Shown here: piece after piece, positions 44,985 through 54,494 of the stretch
Layout of the letters: each line of letters starts with the position of its first letter
Position numbering within the stretch: the first letter of the stretch is position 1
Assembly: GCA_964593045.1 (NCBI GenBank)
Contig: CAZQJQ010000001.1
Span: 1-64,000 of the forward strand
From: JAOAHC01 sp964593045
GTDB taxonomy: Bacteria; Bacillota; Clostridia; TANB77; CAG-465
Direction of reading: 5' to 3'
DNA length: 64,000 nt
The notes under the pieces: model-generated
The model's input: the letters and a program-made list of their open reading frames with translations, nothing else
Databases searched by the model: none
What the model was told of the DNA's origin: nothing
Made by a program: the position numbers and the translations under genes

Positions 44985-45013
44985 TAGACTTTTTTTAAAA
45001 AAAATAGTATAAT
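44985..45013 (+). promoter_or_regulatory. SigA-type promoter of dnaE
   Basis: TAGACT at 44985-44990, 17-base spacer, TATAAT at 45008-45013, 24 bases before ATG 45038. Confidence 0.65.
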
Positions 45014-45037
45014 GTTACCAAAGAGGAGAGAAGTTTT

Positions 45038-48000
45038 ATGAGTTTTGTTCATTTACATATGCATACCGAATATAGTTTGTTAGATGGTGCAAATAGAATA
45101 AAAGAATTGCCTAGAAAGATAAAAGAATTAGGCATGAATGCTGTTGCAATTACTGATCATGGCAATATGTTTGGTGTTATTGAGTTATATAAAAAATGTA
45201 AAGAAGAAGGTATAAAACTTATAGTAGGTTCAGAAATGTATATGGCACCTAGAAGTAGGCTTGAAAAAGAAGGAAAGGTGGATTCTGAACCAAATCATTT
45301 AATACTTCTTGCAATGAATAACACAGGTTACAAAAATTTAGTTAAATTATCTTCTATAGCATATACAGAAGGATTTTATTATAAACCACGTATAGATATG
45401 GAAGTTTTAGAAAAATATAGTGATGGACTTATATGTTTATCTGCATGTCTTGCTGGACAAGTACCAAGAAAAATATTAAATGGAGATATAGAAGGAGCAA
45501 AATCTACAGTAAAAGAATTTTTGAAAATTTTTGGTAGAGATAGATACTATTTAGAATTACAAGATAATAAATTAAGGGAACAGATACTCGTAAATCAAAA
45601 ATTAATTGAAATATCAAAAGAATTAGACATAAAAATAGTTGCAACAAATGATTGTCATTATTTAACTAAAGAGGACTATGATTTTCACGAGGTATTATTA
45701 TGCATTCAAACAAAGAAAACAATAGATGATGAAGATAGAATGACTTTTAAAACTAATGAGTTTTACGTAAAAAGCGAAGAAGAGATGAGAAATTCTTTTT
45801 TAAATTTTCCAGAGGCAATTAATAATACTCAAAAGATAGCAGATATGTGTAATGTTGATTTTGAATTTGGACATACAATATTACCTGAATTTAAAATACC
45901 TGACAATATATCACACTTAGAGTATTTTAAAAAACTATGTTATATTGGTTTAGAAAAAAAATATAATAATGAAATGCATGATGTAGCTAAGAAAAGACTT
46001 GATTATGAAATAGAAGTAATTAATAAAATGGGATATATTGACTATTTCCTTATTGTTCAGGACTTTATAAACTATGCAAAGAGTGTTGGTATTCCAGTAG
46101 GACCAGGTAGGGGTAGTGGTGCAGGGTCAATCGCTGCATATCTGGTTGGTATTACAGAGATAGATCCACTTAAGTTTAATCTTATATTTGAGAGATTTTT
46201 AAATCCAGAGCGTGTTAGTATGCCAGATTTTGATGTGGATTTTTGTTATGAAAGAAGACAAGAGGTTATTGATTATGTTGCAAGAAAATATGGACATGAT
46301 CATGTTTCACAAATAATAACATTTGGAACAATGGCAGCACGTGCCGCTATACGAGATGTAGCAAGAGCTTTAAATATTCAGTATCAAAAAGCAGATATGA
46401 TAGCTAAAATGGTTCCACAAGAATTAAAAATGACAATAAGTAAAGCATTAGAAATAAATAGTGAACTAAAAAAGTTATATGAAGAAGATAGTGATGTTAA
46501 GAAAATAATAGATTATTCTATGAAAGTAGAAGGAATGCCAAGACATGCTTCAACACATGCCGCTGGTGTTGTTATAACCAAAGAACCAGTTGATAGTTAT
46601 GTTCCAATATATGTAAATCAAGATATTGTTTCAACGCAGTATACTATGACCATACTAGAAGAACTAGGGTTATTAAAAATGGATTTTCTTGGACTTAGAA
46701 CTTTAACAGTAATATCAGATACAATAAAATTGGTAAAAAAAATACATAATATAGATATTGATTTTAAAGATATGAATGATGAATACGTATTTAAATTGCT
46801 TTCCGATGGTAGAACAAATGGAGTATTTCAGTTAGAAAGTAATGGAATAAAGCAGGTAATAAAAGAGCTAAAACCAGATTGTTTAGAAGATATTATTGTT
46901 GTTATATCATTGTATAGACCAGGGCCTATGGATCAGATACCTAGATATATTAAAAATAAAAACAATAAAGAAAATATAGAATATACACATAAAGCATTAG
47001 AACCAATTCTTCGTTCTACATATGGTTGTATGGTATATCAAGAACAAGTAATGCAAATATTTAGAGATTTGGCAGGATATAGTCTTGGTAGAGCTGATTT
47101 AGTAAGAAGAGCAATGGGAAAGAAAAAAATAGAAGTAATGAATAAAGAAAGAGCTGTCTTTGTTGAAGGCACTAAGAAAAATGGTATTGATGAGGAAAGT
47201 GCAAATAAAATATTTGATGAAATGGCTGAGTTTGCAAAATATGCATTTAATAAATCACATGCTGCAGCCTATGCGGTAGTTGCATATCAAACAGCATATT
47301 TAAAAGCATACTATCCACATGAATTTATGGCAGCAACAATGAATAGTTTTCTTGGAAATTTAAATAAAATCCCAGATTATATAGAAGAATGTAAAACTAT
47401 GAATATTCAAGTTTTAAAACCGGATATAAACGAAAGTTATAGTAAGTTTGCGGTTATAAACAAAAAGATAAGGTTTGCACTTTCATCTATAAAAAATGTT
47501 GGTGAAACTGCTATAAATAGTATTATAAAAGAAAGAAAAACAAATGGAAGATATATAGACTTCGTCGATTTTTGTAGTAGAAATGCAAGTGATTTAGTTA
47601 ATAAAAAATGCATAGAGAGTTTAATAAAAGCAGGAGCTTTTGATGAATTAGAACCAACATTAAATAGATATGATTTGTTAGGAAATTATGATAGAATAAT
47701 TGATAGTATACAACAAACAAAAAAGAAAAATTATGAGAATCAAATAAGTATATTTGATCCTACCATATTAAATGAAAACGAAAGTGATAGTATAAAACTT
47801 AAAGTTATGGAAACAGGGAGAAAAATCACAAAAAAAGAAATGTTAGATATGGAAAAAGAAATGCTTGGTATATATGTATCAGGTCATCCTCTTGATGAGT
47901 ATGCTGAATATGTAAAGAAAAATTCCACTATATTTAGCAAAGAATTATATATAACTGATGAAATAGTATTGGATAGTACTCAGTATAATGTTGAAGAACA

Positions 48001-48529
48001 AGAAAATAACGAAAATGAAAAAAAACAAAGTATAAATTACGATGGCAAGGAAGTTATAATTTGCGGTATATTGTCTAGCAATAAAATACTATATACAAAA
48101 AATAATAGACAAATGGCATTTGGAGTACTTGAAGATTTATATGGAAGTGTTGAACTTGTATTTTTTCCAACGGTATTTGAAAAATATGCTAATATAATAA
48201 ATATAGACGGAATATATAAAGTAAAAGGTAAAGTTAGTTTAAAAGAAAATGAAAAGCCCAAAATACTTGTAAATGATATAGCACATATAACTAAAGTGAA
48301 GAAAATATATATAAAAATACCGAAGGATAAAACAGCATTAGATAATGTGGTAATAAATAAAGTAAAAGAGCTATCAACTATTAATCCAGGAGAAAATCCA
48401 GTATATATTTTTTATGAAGAAAATAGTAAAGTGAAAATTTTAAATAGAGAGTATTGGATTGACTTAAATGAAGAAGTAAAAGAAAAGCTAATAGCTAGTT
48501 TTGGAAAAAATAATATAAAAGAGAAATAA
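45038..48529 (+). CDS. dnaE: DNA polymerase III alpha subunit DnaE
   Basis: 1163 residues. The N-terminal PHP domain starts FVHLHMHTEYSLLDGANRI. The catalytic palm Asp triad is in PDFDVDFCYERRQEV and a later Asp. The fingers, with RADLVRRAMGKKKIEVM, and the helix-hairpin-helix region follow. An OB-fold lies near the C-terminus (VIICGILSSNKILYTKNN, about 1000-1080). Length fits the DnaE1-type alpha subunit of the replicase; a PolC gene is not seen here but would be expected elsewhere in Firmicutes. ATG 45038 follows GAGGAGAG. Confidence 0.96.
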   Translation: MSFVHLHMHTEYSLLDGANRIKELPRKIKELGMNAVAITDHGNMFGVIELYKKCKEEGIKLIVGSEMYMAPRSRLEKEGKVDSEPNHLILLAMNNTGYKNLVKLSSIAYTEGFYYKPRIDMEVLEKYSDGLICLSACLAGQVPRKILNGDIEGAKSTVKEFLKIFGRDRYYLELQDNKLREQILVNQKLIEISKELDIKIVATNDCHYLTKEDYDFHEVLLCIQTKKTIDDEDRMTFKTNEFYVKSEEEMRNSFLNFPEAINNTQKIADMCNVDFEFGHTILPEFKIPDNISHLEYFKKLCYIGLEKKYNNEMHDVAKKRLDYEIEVINKMGYIDYFLIVQDFINYAKSVGIPVGPGRGSGAGSIAAYLVGITEIDPLKFNLIFERFLNPERVSMPDFDVDFCYERRQEVIDYVARKYGHDHVSQIITFGTMAARAAIRDVARALNIQYQKADMIAKMVPQELKMTISKALEINSELKKLYEEDSDVKKIIDYSMKVEGMPRHASTHAAGVVITKEPVDSYVPIYVNQDIVSTQYTMTILEELGLLKMDFLGLRTLTVISDTIKLVKKIHNIDIDFKDMNDEYVFKLLSDGRTNGVFQLESNGIKQVIKELKPDCLEDIIVVISLYRPGPMDQIPRYIKNKNNKENIEYTHKALEPILRSTYGCMVYQEQVMQIFRDLAGYSLGRADLVRRAMGKKKIEVMNKERAVFVEGTKKNGIDEESANKIFDEMAEFAKYAFNKSHAAAYAVVAYQTAYLKAYYPHEFMAATMNSFLGNLNKIPDYIEECKTMNIQVLKPDINESYSKFAVINKKIRFALSSIKNVGETAINSIIKERKTNGRYIDFVDFCSRNASDLVNKKCIESLIKAGAFDELEPTLNRYDLLGNYDRIIDSIQQTKKKNYENQISIFDPTILNENESDSIKLKVMETGRKITKKEMLDMEKEMLGIYVSGHPLDEYAEYVKKNSTIFSKELYITDEIVLDSTQYNVEEQENNENEKKQSINYDGKEVIICGILSSNKILYTKNNRQMAFGVLEDLYGSVELVFFPTVFEKYANIINIDGIYKVKGKVSLKENEKPKILVNDIAHITKVKKIYIKIPKDKTALDNVVINKVKELSTINPGENPVYIFYEENSKVKILNREYWIDLNEEVKEKLIASFGKNNIKEK

Positions 48530-48646
48530 ATAATATTTTGATTTATATATAACCTAATATTATTTATATAAAAAACAATAAATTGCTTGAAATTATATTT
48601 GAAATATAGTAATATATATGTACGTAGGTTAAAAGGAGAGATAATA

Positions 48647-49567
48647 ATGAGTAAAACATATATTTTTGGACATAAAAATCCAGATACAGATACAGTTATA
48701 TCATCTATAGCTGTTTGTGATTTAGAAAGAAAATTAGGAAATGATGTAGAAGCAATAATACTTGGGAGTATAAACAAGGAGACAAAATATGTTTTGGATT
48801 ATTTTAATATAGCTGTACCGGCATTAAAAACTAGTTTAGAAGAATCTACCCCTGTTATATTAGTAGATCATAATGAATTTTCTCAAAGTATAGATGGAAT
48901 AGAAAAACTTAGTATAAAGAAAGTAATAGATCATCACAAGATTGGTAATTTTTTTACTTCTGAGCCATTATATTATAGAGCAGAACCAGTTGGTTGTACT
49001 GCAACAATTGTATATAAGTTGTATAAAGAGGCAAATGTAGTTGTTGATGCAAAAATAGCAGGATTATTACTTAGTGCAATAGTTTCAGATACGTTACTTT
49101 TAAAGTCGCCAACAACAACTAATTATGATAGAGAAGCTTTAGAAGAGCTTTCTAAAATTGCAAATGTAGACTTAGATAAATATGGAGTTGATATGTTAAA
49201 AGCGGGAGCAGATCTTAGTGATTTAACTGAATCTGAATTAATAGCCGTAGATATAAAAGAGTTTGACTTAAATGGAATAAAATCAGAAATAGGACAGGTA
49301 AATACAGTAGATATTGATGATATAATGTTAAGAAAACAAAAAATAGAAGAAGCAATGAAACAAAGAATTACAGATAAAAATTTAGGGTTAATACTTATTG
49401 CAATAACTGATGTTTTAGAAAGTAATTCTCAAATAATAGCACTAGGAGACAGGACAGATATAGTTAAAAAAGCATATAATATTAAACTTGAAAATAACAC
49501 AGAATTTATACCAGGTTTAGTTTCAAGAAAGAAACAAATTGTACCTGTTTTAATGGAAAACAGTTAA
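48647..49567 (+). CDS. ppaC: Manganese-dependent inorganic pyrophosphatase (family II)
   Basis: 306 residues, the usual length. DHH-family metal motifs are seen: FGHKNPDTDTV at the N-terminus, LVDHNEFSQS and VIDHHKI. The C-terminal DHHA2 domain ends FIPGLVSRKKQIVPVLM, with the substrate-binding SRKKQ motif. The enzyme splits pyrophosphate to two phosphates and so drives biosynthesis. I chose ATG 48647 (AAAGGAGA upstream); the in-frame ATG at 48587 precedes the ribosome site by 50 bases and adds residues alien to the family. Confidence 0.95.
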   Translation: MSKTYIFGHKNPDTDTVISSIAVCDLERKLGNDVEAIILGSINKETKYVLDYFNIAVPALKTSLEESTPVILVDHNEFSQSIDGIEKLSIKKVIDHHKIGNFFTSEPLYYRAEPVGCTATIVYKLYKEANVVVDAKIAGLLLSAIVSDTLLLKSPTTTNYDREALEELSKIANVDLDKYGVDMLKAGADLSDLTESELIAVDIKEFDLNGIKSEIGQVNTVDIDDIMLRKQKIEEAMKQRITDKNLGLILIAITDVLESNSQIIALGDRTDIVKKAYNIKLENNTEFIPGLVSRKKQIVPVLMENS

Positions 49568-49577
49568 AAAACACAAA

Positions 49578-50276
49578 TTATTCTATACTTAATTTATATA
49601 AATTTACAGTAACACTGACATTGTCATTTGTTGCTGTTATTTTTATGTCGTTACTTGTATTGTTTTTAAATTTTAAATCAAGGCTACCATAATAAATAGT
49701 TGCATCTTTATCTTTTGGAACATAATATACACGTCTGCTATGTGGATGTCTCTCTGTTATTTCTAGGTTTGCAATAAGGGCTGAGTTATATAAAGTACTG
49801 CTTATCTGACATATTCCACCGCCTAGCATTTTTATTTTATTACCATTAGTATCAAAACCAAGGGCCTCTTTATATCCTTGAGATTCCCCCATTTCTCCTA
49901 CTGTATTATTAAATGAAAATTCTTCTCCTGCTTTTACAACAGTACCATTAAGTTTAGAAATTGCAAGAGAAATATTGTGTACTCTATTCTCGTCTTTATC
50001 ATATATAGTTGTTGTGTATGTTGCAATTTCTGTTTCAACAGTTGTCCTATTTGCATAGTTTTGTGGATTTTCAACATTCATTTCATCTGAATAATCTTCA
50101 TTTAAATTTTCACTGTTTGAAGAATCTTCATTTGTGCTTTTTAAAGAATCCTCAAAGTTATTACTAGAAATATTATTATTTGATGATATTATTAAATATA
50201 CAATAGCAAATATACATATAAGTAGTACAATAATTCCTATACTTATATAAATTTTTTCATTCCTGTTATTTTCCAT
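49578..50276 (-). CDS. VanW-family secreted/membrane-anchored protein
   Basis: 232 residues. One membrane helix (about 10-30), a Ser/Asn-rich linker, then the VanW domain: NISLAISKLNGTVVKAGEEFSFN, GEMGESQGYKEALGF, GGGICQISSTLYNSALIANL and ERHPHSRRVYYV. VanW-like proteins occur near peptidoglycan enzymes, but their activity is not established. It lacks the G5 and peptidoglycan-binding domains that some family members add. It is convergent with ppaC, with just 10 bases between stops. Confidence 0.88.
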   Translation of the reverse strand: MENNRNEKIYISIGIIVLLICIFAIVYLIISSNNNISSNNFEDSLKSTNEDSSNSENLNEDYSDEMNVENPQNYANRTTVETEIATYTTTIYDKDENRVHNISLAISKLNGTVVKAGEEFSFNNTVGEMGESQGYKEALGFDTNGNKIKMLGGGICQISSTLYNSALIANLEITERHPHSRRVYYVPKDKDATIYYGSLDLKFKNNTSNDIKITATNDNVSVTVNLYKLSIE

Positions 50277-50338
50277 AAAAACTCCTTAAACTAATTATAG
50301 TTTGTGCAAAAAAACAAAAAAATATATATAATTAAAAA

Positions 50339-50378
50339 TAAAAATAAAATAAAAATAAAATAAAAATAAAATAAAAAA
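50339..50378. repeat. 11-bp A/T minisatellite
   Basis: Three exact copies of TAAAAATAAAA (50339-50371) and a partial fourth, between the two minus-strand genes. On the minus strand it forms the T-rich tail of the terminator at 50377-50407. Confidence 0.8.
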
Positions 50379-50407
50379 GAGATGACAAATATATTGTGTC
50401 ATCTCTT
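50377..50407 (-). terminator. Terminator after the 50415 gene
   Basis: Perfect 11-bp inverted repeat AAGAGATGACA / TGTCATCTCTT; on the minus strand it is followed by TTTTTATTTTA. Confidence 0.85.
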
Positions 50408-50414
50408 AAGACCT

Positions 50415-50741
50415 TCATGTCTTAAAATCCCCATATTTTCTTTTGGGATATTTACTAGCTTCTTTGCAGATCCTGAGTAACTTTTCTTTAGACATTTCAT
50501 TTTCTGTGTGATCAAAAAGATAAACACAGATAATTTTACCTGACTTGTATATACCAGCTATCTTTTTGCAAGGCATATCACAACGATACTGTTCGACAGT
50601 CTCCTTGAACGTTTTGTCTTTCTCATTTAAGTATGAATTAGCAACTGCGCTGAAAAAAATTGGATTTTTCAAGAATAGCTTTAGCCGACTACGTGTTTTT
50701 CTCTCATCAATCGAGAAAAAAATTTTATTGATAGTTTTCAT
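50415..50741 (-). CDS. Hypothetical protein with atypical codon use
   Basis: 108 residues, unrecognised, basic, no membrane segment. A CDMPCKK motif lies near the middle, followed by the strand-like KIAGIYKSGKIICVYLFDH. Codon choice differs from its neighbours: it uses CGT, CGG, CTC, ATC and TTC, where flanking genes use AGA, TTA, ATA and TTT. This suggests recent transfer. ATG 50741 follows AAAGGAGG. A very strong terminator follows the gene, so it is a single transcription unit. The gene at 54495 and the broken gene at 51387 have a similar foreign look. Confidence 0.6.
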   Translation of the reverse strand: MKTINKIFFSIDERKTRSRLKLFLKNPIFFSAVANSYLNEKDKTFKETVEQYRCDMPCKKIAGIYKSGKIICVYLFDHTENEMSKEKLLRICKEASKYPKRKYGDFKT

Positions 50742-50925
50742 TAGAAATCCTCCTTTAAAATAAAATATATTAGTATTATAACATTGTTTTATTAAAAAAT
50801 CAATATTATGTAAATAATATTTGAAATAGTATGATAAATATGAGCAAAATTTTGAATAAAATAAATTAAAAACAGAAAAAATAAAAGAGAAAAAATAAAA
50901 TGTTCTTTTATTTAAATAAATTGTA

Positions 50926-50934
50926 TGGTATAAT
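50926..50934 (+). promoter_or_regulatory. Extended -10 promoter of rnpB
   Basis: TGGTATAAT, ending 10 bases before the predicted RNA 5' end. Confidence 0.6.
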
Positions 50935-50944
50935 ATTTATATAA

Positions 50945-51281
50945 GATTTTAAGTATCTCAGATAGTCGCGCATATATATGTGAGGAAAGTCCGGGCTCCA
51001 TAGGGCAATAATGCTAGATAACGTCTAGTGGGAGTGATCCTAAGGAAAGTGCAACAGAAAATTACCGCCAGAAATGGTAAGGGTGAAAAAGTGAGGTAAG
51101 AGCTTACTAATATATATGGTGACATATATTTTGTGTAAACCCCATTTGGAGCAACACCAAGAATAAAAGGTTAAGACGGCCCGTCATCTTTTGAGGTTGG
51201 TGGCTTGAGATATATAGTAATATATATCCTAGATAAATGACTATCAAATACAGAACCCGGCTTATGAGATGCTTAAAATTT
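50945..51281 (+). ncRNA. rnpB: RNase P RNA (class A-like)
   Basis: The conserved P4 strands are clear: GAGGAAAGTCCGGGCTCC near the 5' end and CAGAACCCGGCTTATGAG near the 3' end. Other conserved pieces are GGTAAGAGCTTAC, GTAAACCCCATTTGGAGCAA and CACCAAG. The outer P1 helix pairs GATTTTAAGTATCTC (50945-50959) with GAGATGCTTAAAATT (51266-51280), and T residues follow. The RNA is the catalytic part of RNase P, which trims tRNA 5' ends. The ends given are set by the P1 helix. Confidence 0.95.
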
Positions 51282-51386
51282 TTTATGTATTTTTTGGTAA
51301 AAATACATAAATATGCACCTATCTATTTATATTTTACATAAGTAGTGATATAATATTAGTATATATTTGTGAAGGGGTGCATAATT

Positions 51387-51874
51387 ATGCAAAATCAAAA
51401 AATCATTGATGAAATGATAAAAAAAGAAAAGGAAAAAGAAAAAGAGATTCAATTTTTAAAATGGCGGGAAAAAGTAATCGCAGCCATTCTTAAATTGAAA
51501 TTGGAAAAGTCACAAATGGCGAAAATGTATGATATGGCATATCTAAAAAATACCAAAAAGATTTTGAAGAAAAATTAAAAAATTTAACTGATGAACAAAA
51601 AGACAAGTTAATTAATACACCTTATGAAGAAGCACCTAATATTACAAACGCAGTAATTGTAAAAGGATTTATTTATGATCTAAATAAAAAATCTGAAAAT
51701 AAATATGCTTTGTGCATCATTTATTACAATACATATTTTCCTAACTGTATGAATCAATTTTCGTGGATGGATTTAAATGAAAACTCAAAAATTATAGAAG
51801 AACATAATTTAAAACAAGGTGATTATATTAAGGTATTGTTAAATCAAGACAAAACTCCACAAATTATATTTTAA
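51387..51874 (+). pseudogene. Unknown gene broken by one base in an A run
   Basis: The first frame starts at ATG 51387 (GAAGGGGTG upstream) and runs MQNQKIIDEMIKKEKEKEKE...MAKMYDMAYLK, then stops at 51578. If the six A at 51545-51550 were seven, the frame would continue KYQKDFEEKLKNLTDEQKDK and then about 90 further residues (AVIVKGFIYDL, YALCIIYYNTYF, NQFSWMDLNEN) to TAA 51872-51874. Together it is a protein of about 162 residues: a charged helical N-terminus and a mixed C-terminal domain. I recognise no family. The early part uses CGG, ATC and GCC, codons rare in the neighbourhood. Either an assembly error or a true frameshift. Confidence 0.6.
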
Positions 51875-51903
51875 TTGATTTTGACATATATTAGAAAATA
51901 TTA

Positions 51904-51935
51904 AAAAGCTATTCATTTTAGATTAGCTTTTCTTA
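51904..51935. terminator. Terminator between convergent genes
   Basis: AAAAGCTA (51904-51911) pairs with TAGCTTTT (51924-51931); usable on both strands. Confidence 0.55.
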
Positions 51936-52400
51936 TTTTAATATAACTATAGTAACTCCATATTGTCCTTCATAATAGTCTCCTAGTCGATAACTTAGAA
52001 CATAAGGGCATTTTTTTAAATATTCATGTACGGCATTTCTAATAATCCCTCCATTTTTTCCATGTACTATTTTTAATTTTGATATATTATTACATATGGC
52101 ATTATCTATGAATTTATCGAGAAGAATTATTGCTTCCTCTTTTGTTTTATGTCTTAGCATTAATTCGGTTTCTAGATTATCTTTACATATATCAACTGAT
52201 ATTTTTATATTATGCTTTTTTATACTTGTTTTTTCATTAGATATATTTATACATTTTTTTAAGTTTTCCTCTTTAGTTTCAACCATTTTATTGTTTATTA
52301 AAATAGTATAATAATATGTATTTTTTTTATTATTTTTTTGTATAATTTTACCAGTCATATTACTACCATTTAAATTTACTATATCTCCTATATTAAACAT
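51933..52400 (-). CDS. Stand-alone Smr-domain protein (MutS2 C-terminal-like)
   Basis: 155 residues. The N-terminal 60 residues resemble the KOW-like segment before the Smr domain of MutS2 (FNIGDIVNLNGSNMTGKII). The C-terminal 80 residues are Smr: TKEEAIILLDKFIDNAI, the KIVHGKNGGIIRNAVHEYL motif (HGKNGG for HGKGTG), then SYRLGDYYEGQYGVTIVIL. Smr domains nick DNA or RNA. The ATPase and core MutS domains are absent. The usual first Smr motif DLRGMR reads ELMLRHK, so catalysis may be weak. ATG 52400 follows GAGAGGT. It could be a remnant of mutS2 or a real small protein. Confidence 0.75.
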   Translation of the reverse strand: MFNIGDIVNLNGSNMTGKIIQKNNKKNTYYYTILINNKMVETKEENLKKCINISNEKTSIKKHNIKISVDICKDNLETELMLRHKTKEEAIILLDKFIDNAICNNISKLKIVHGKNGGIIRNAVHEYLKKCPYVLSYRLGDYYEGQYGVTIVILK

Positions 52401-52514
52401 GTTTACCTCTCTTACTATACTAACATATATTATACTACATTTTACGGATATATAAAATAAAAGAAAGAAAAATTTAAAATTTTATTAAATATGTTGTAAT
52501 ATATTTAATATATC

Positions 52515-52543
52515 TTGATTGTGTAATAAAATGCTGGTATAAT
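52515..52543 (+). promoter_or_regulatory. SigA-type promoter of lepA
   Basis: TTGATT at 52515-52520, 17-base spacer, extended TGGTATAAT ending 52543; the start codon is 29 bases downstream. Confidence 0.8.
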
Positions 52544-52572
52544 TTAGTGGTAAAATAGAATAAGGAGAATTT

Positions 52573-54378
52573 ATGGACAATCAAAAATATGTAAGAAACT
52601 TTAGTATAATAGCACACATAGATCATGGAAAATCTACTCTTTCTGATAGATTATTGCAAATGACAGGAAGTATAGATGAAAGAAAAATGCATGCACAAGT
52701 TTTAGATAATATGGATATTGAACAAGAAAGAGGAATAACAATAAAATCCCAAGCAGTAAGAATGAAATATATAGCACATGATGGTAATCAATATATTTTA
52801 AATTTAATAGATACACCAGGGCATGTTGATTTTAACTATGAAGTATCACGTTCTTTGGCAGCATGCGAAGGTGCAATTCTTGTAGTTGATGCAGCGCAAG
52901 GAGTAGAAGCACAGACACTTGCTAACGTATATCTTGCACTTGAAAATAACTTAGAAATAATACCTGTAATAAATAAAATTGATTTGCCTAGTGCAAGACC
53001 AGAGGAGGTAAAAGATGAAATAGAAGAAGTAATTGGAATTGAAGCTAAAAATGCGCCATGTGTTTCTGCTAAAACAGGTCTTAATATGGAAGCTGTATTA
53101 GAAGAAATTGTCAAAAAAATACCACCACCAAGCGGTGATGTATCAAAACCTACTTCTTCCCTTATATTTGATTCTTTTTATGATAACTATAAAGGGGCAG
53201 TTGCATATGTTAGAGTAAAAGATGGCTCTTTAAAAAAAGGTGATACCATTATAACTATGTCAAACAAGAAGGAATATGAAATAGTTGAAGTAGGATATTT
53301 TAAACCAGGAGAATATGAGCCAACAAAAGAGTTAAGAGCAGGAGATGTAGGATATGTTGCTGCAAGTATAAAAAATGTGGCAGATATACGAGTTGGAGAT
53401 ACTATAACAAATAAAAATAATCCTGCAAAAGAGCCACTTAAAGGCTATAAGCAAGTTCAATCAATGGTATATTGTGGTATATATCCAGCTGATGGTAGTG
53501 ACTATGAAGAATTAAAAGAGGCACTTGAAAAATTAAAATTAAATGATGCTTCCTTAAATTATGAATTAGAATCATCAGCAGCTTTAGGACATGGCTTTAG
53601 ATGTGGATTTTTAGGCCTTTTGCATATGGAAATAGTAGAAGAAAGACTTGAAAGAGAATATAATTTAAATTTAATAACTACAGCTCCATCTGTAATTTAT
53701 AGAGTACATAAAACAAATGGAGAAATTATTGATTTATACAATCCATCTGAGTTACCTTCAATGCAAGAAATATTATATATGGAAGAACCTATATGTAAAA
53801 CTGATATAATTGTTCCAAAAGAATTTGTAGGCAATGTAATGGAACTATGTCAAGAACGTAGGGGAGAATTTGTAAATATGAAGTATATTGATACAAAAAG
53901 AGTAAATTTAGAATACTTCATGCCATTAAATGAAATAATCTATGATTTTTTTAATAGTTTGAAATCTAGGACTAAAGGGTATGCATCATTTGATTATGAA
54001 ATATCAAAATACCAAAAATCAAACCTAGTAAAATTAGATATATTATTAAATGGAGATGTAGTTGATGCATTGTCATTTATTGTACATAGACAAAAAGCAG
54101 AAACAAGAGGAAGAAAAATAGCAGAAAAATTAAAAGAAATAATACCAAGACAAATGTTTGAAATACCAATTCAAGCAGCAATAGGTGGTAAAATAGTAGC
54201 AAGAGAAACAGTAAAAGCATTAAGAAAAGATGTACTTTCAAAATGTTATGGTGGTGATATAACAAGAAAGAAAAAACTTTTAGAGAAACAAAAAGAAGGT
54301 AAAAAAAGAATGAGACAAGTAGGAAGTGTTGAACTTCCACAAGATGCTTTTATGAGTGTATTAAAATTAGATGAATAG
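52573..54378 (+). CDS. lepA: Translation elongation factor 4 (LepA)
   Basis: 601 residues, normal length. GTPase motifs are in order: [15 protein letters not shown] (G1), RGITIKSQ (G2), DTPGHVDF (G3), NKIDLP (G4). Domain II, the EF-G-like III and V domains and the LepA-specific C-terminal domain ([34 protein letters not shown]) follow. LepA is a ribosome-bound GTPase that acts in stalled elongation or ribosome biogenesis. ATG 52573 follows AAGGAG. Confidence 0.98.
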   Translation: MDNQKYVRNFSIIAHIDHGKSTLSDRLLQMTGSIDERKMHAQVLDNMDIEQERGITIKSQAVRMKYIAHDGNQYILNLIDTPGHVDFNYEVSRSLAACEGAILVVDAAQGVEAQTLANVYLALENNLEIIPVINKIDLPSARPEEVKDEIEEVIGIEAKNAPCVSAKTGLNMEAVLEEIVKKIPPPSGDVSKPTSSLIFDSFYDNYKGAVAYVRVKDGSLKKGDTIITMSNKKEYEIVEVGYFKPGEYEPTKELRAGDVGYVAASIKNVADIRVGDTITNKNNPAKEPLKGYKQVQSMVYCGIYPADGSDYEELKEALEKLKLNDASLNYELESSAALGHGFRCGFLGLLHMEIVEERLEREYNLNLITTAPSVIYRVHKTNGEIIDLYNPSELPSMQEILYMEEPICKTDIIVPKEFVGNVMELCQERRGEFVNMKYIDTKRVNLEYFMPLNEIIYDFFNSLKSRTKGYASFDYEISKYQKSNLVKLDILLNGDVVDALSFIVHRQKAETRGRKIAEKLKEIIPRQMFEIPIQAAIGGKIVARETVKALRKDVLSKCYGGDITRKKKLLEKQKEGKKRMRQVGSVELPQDAFMSVLKLDE

Positions 54379-54406
54379 GGACATAATTTGAGTTATGTTC
54401 TTTTTT
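54378..54406 (+). terminator. Terminator after lepA
   Basis: GGGACATAA pairs with TTATGTTCT (G-U pairs), followed by TTTTTT; the left arm overlaps the stop codon. Confidence 0.7.
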
Positions 54407-54437
54407 ATTTATTTTTCACACCATATATTGACATATA

Positions 54438-54446
54438 TGGTATAAT
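54438..54446 (+). promoter_or_regulatory. Extended -10 promoter with an adjacent palindrome
   Basis: TGGTATAAT. The sequence just before it (54421-54440) is an inverted repeat, CCATATAT and ATATATGG around TGAC, so a repressor operator could overlap the promoter. Confidence 0.5.
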
Positions 54447-54494
54447 TATCTTATATAAAAATCGGAATCCGTTAAATTTAAGGGAGGCATATTT

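Noticed and set aside
51369..51578. An intact 69-residue gene
   Set aside because: The GTG at 51369 lies before the ribosome site, and the downstream frame continues the protein for about 108 codons after one missing base, so it is a fragment.
52836..53114. Long antisense frames inside lepA, htrA and ytfJ
   Set aside because: They are shadows of real genes: no ribosome sites, Ser-rich low-complexity translations, and clear families on the other strand.
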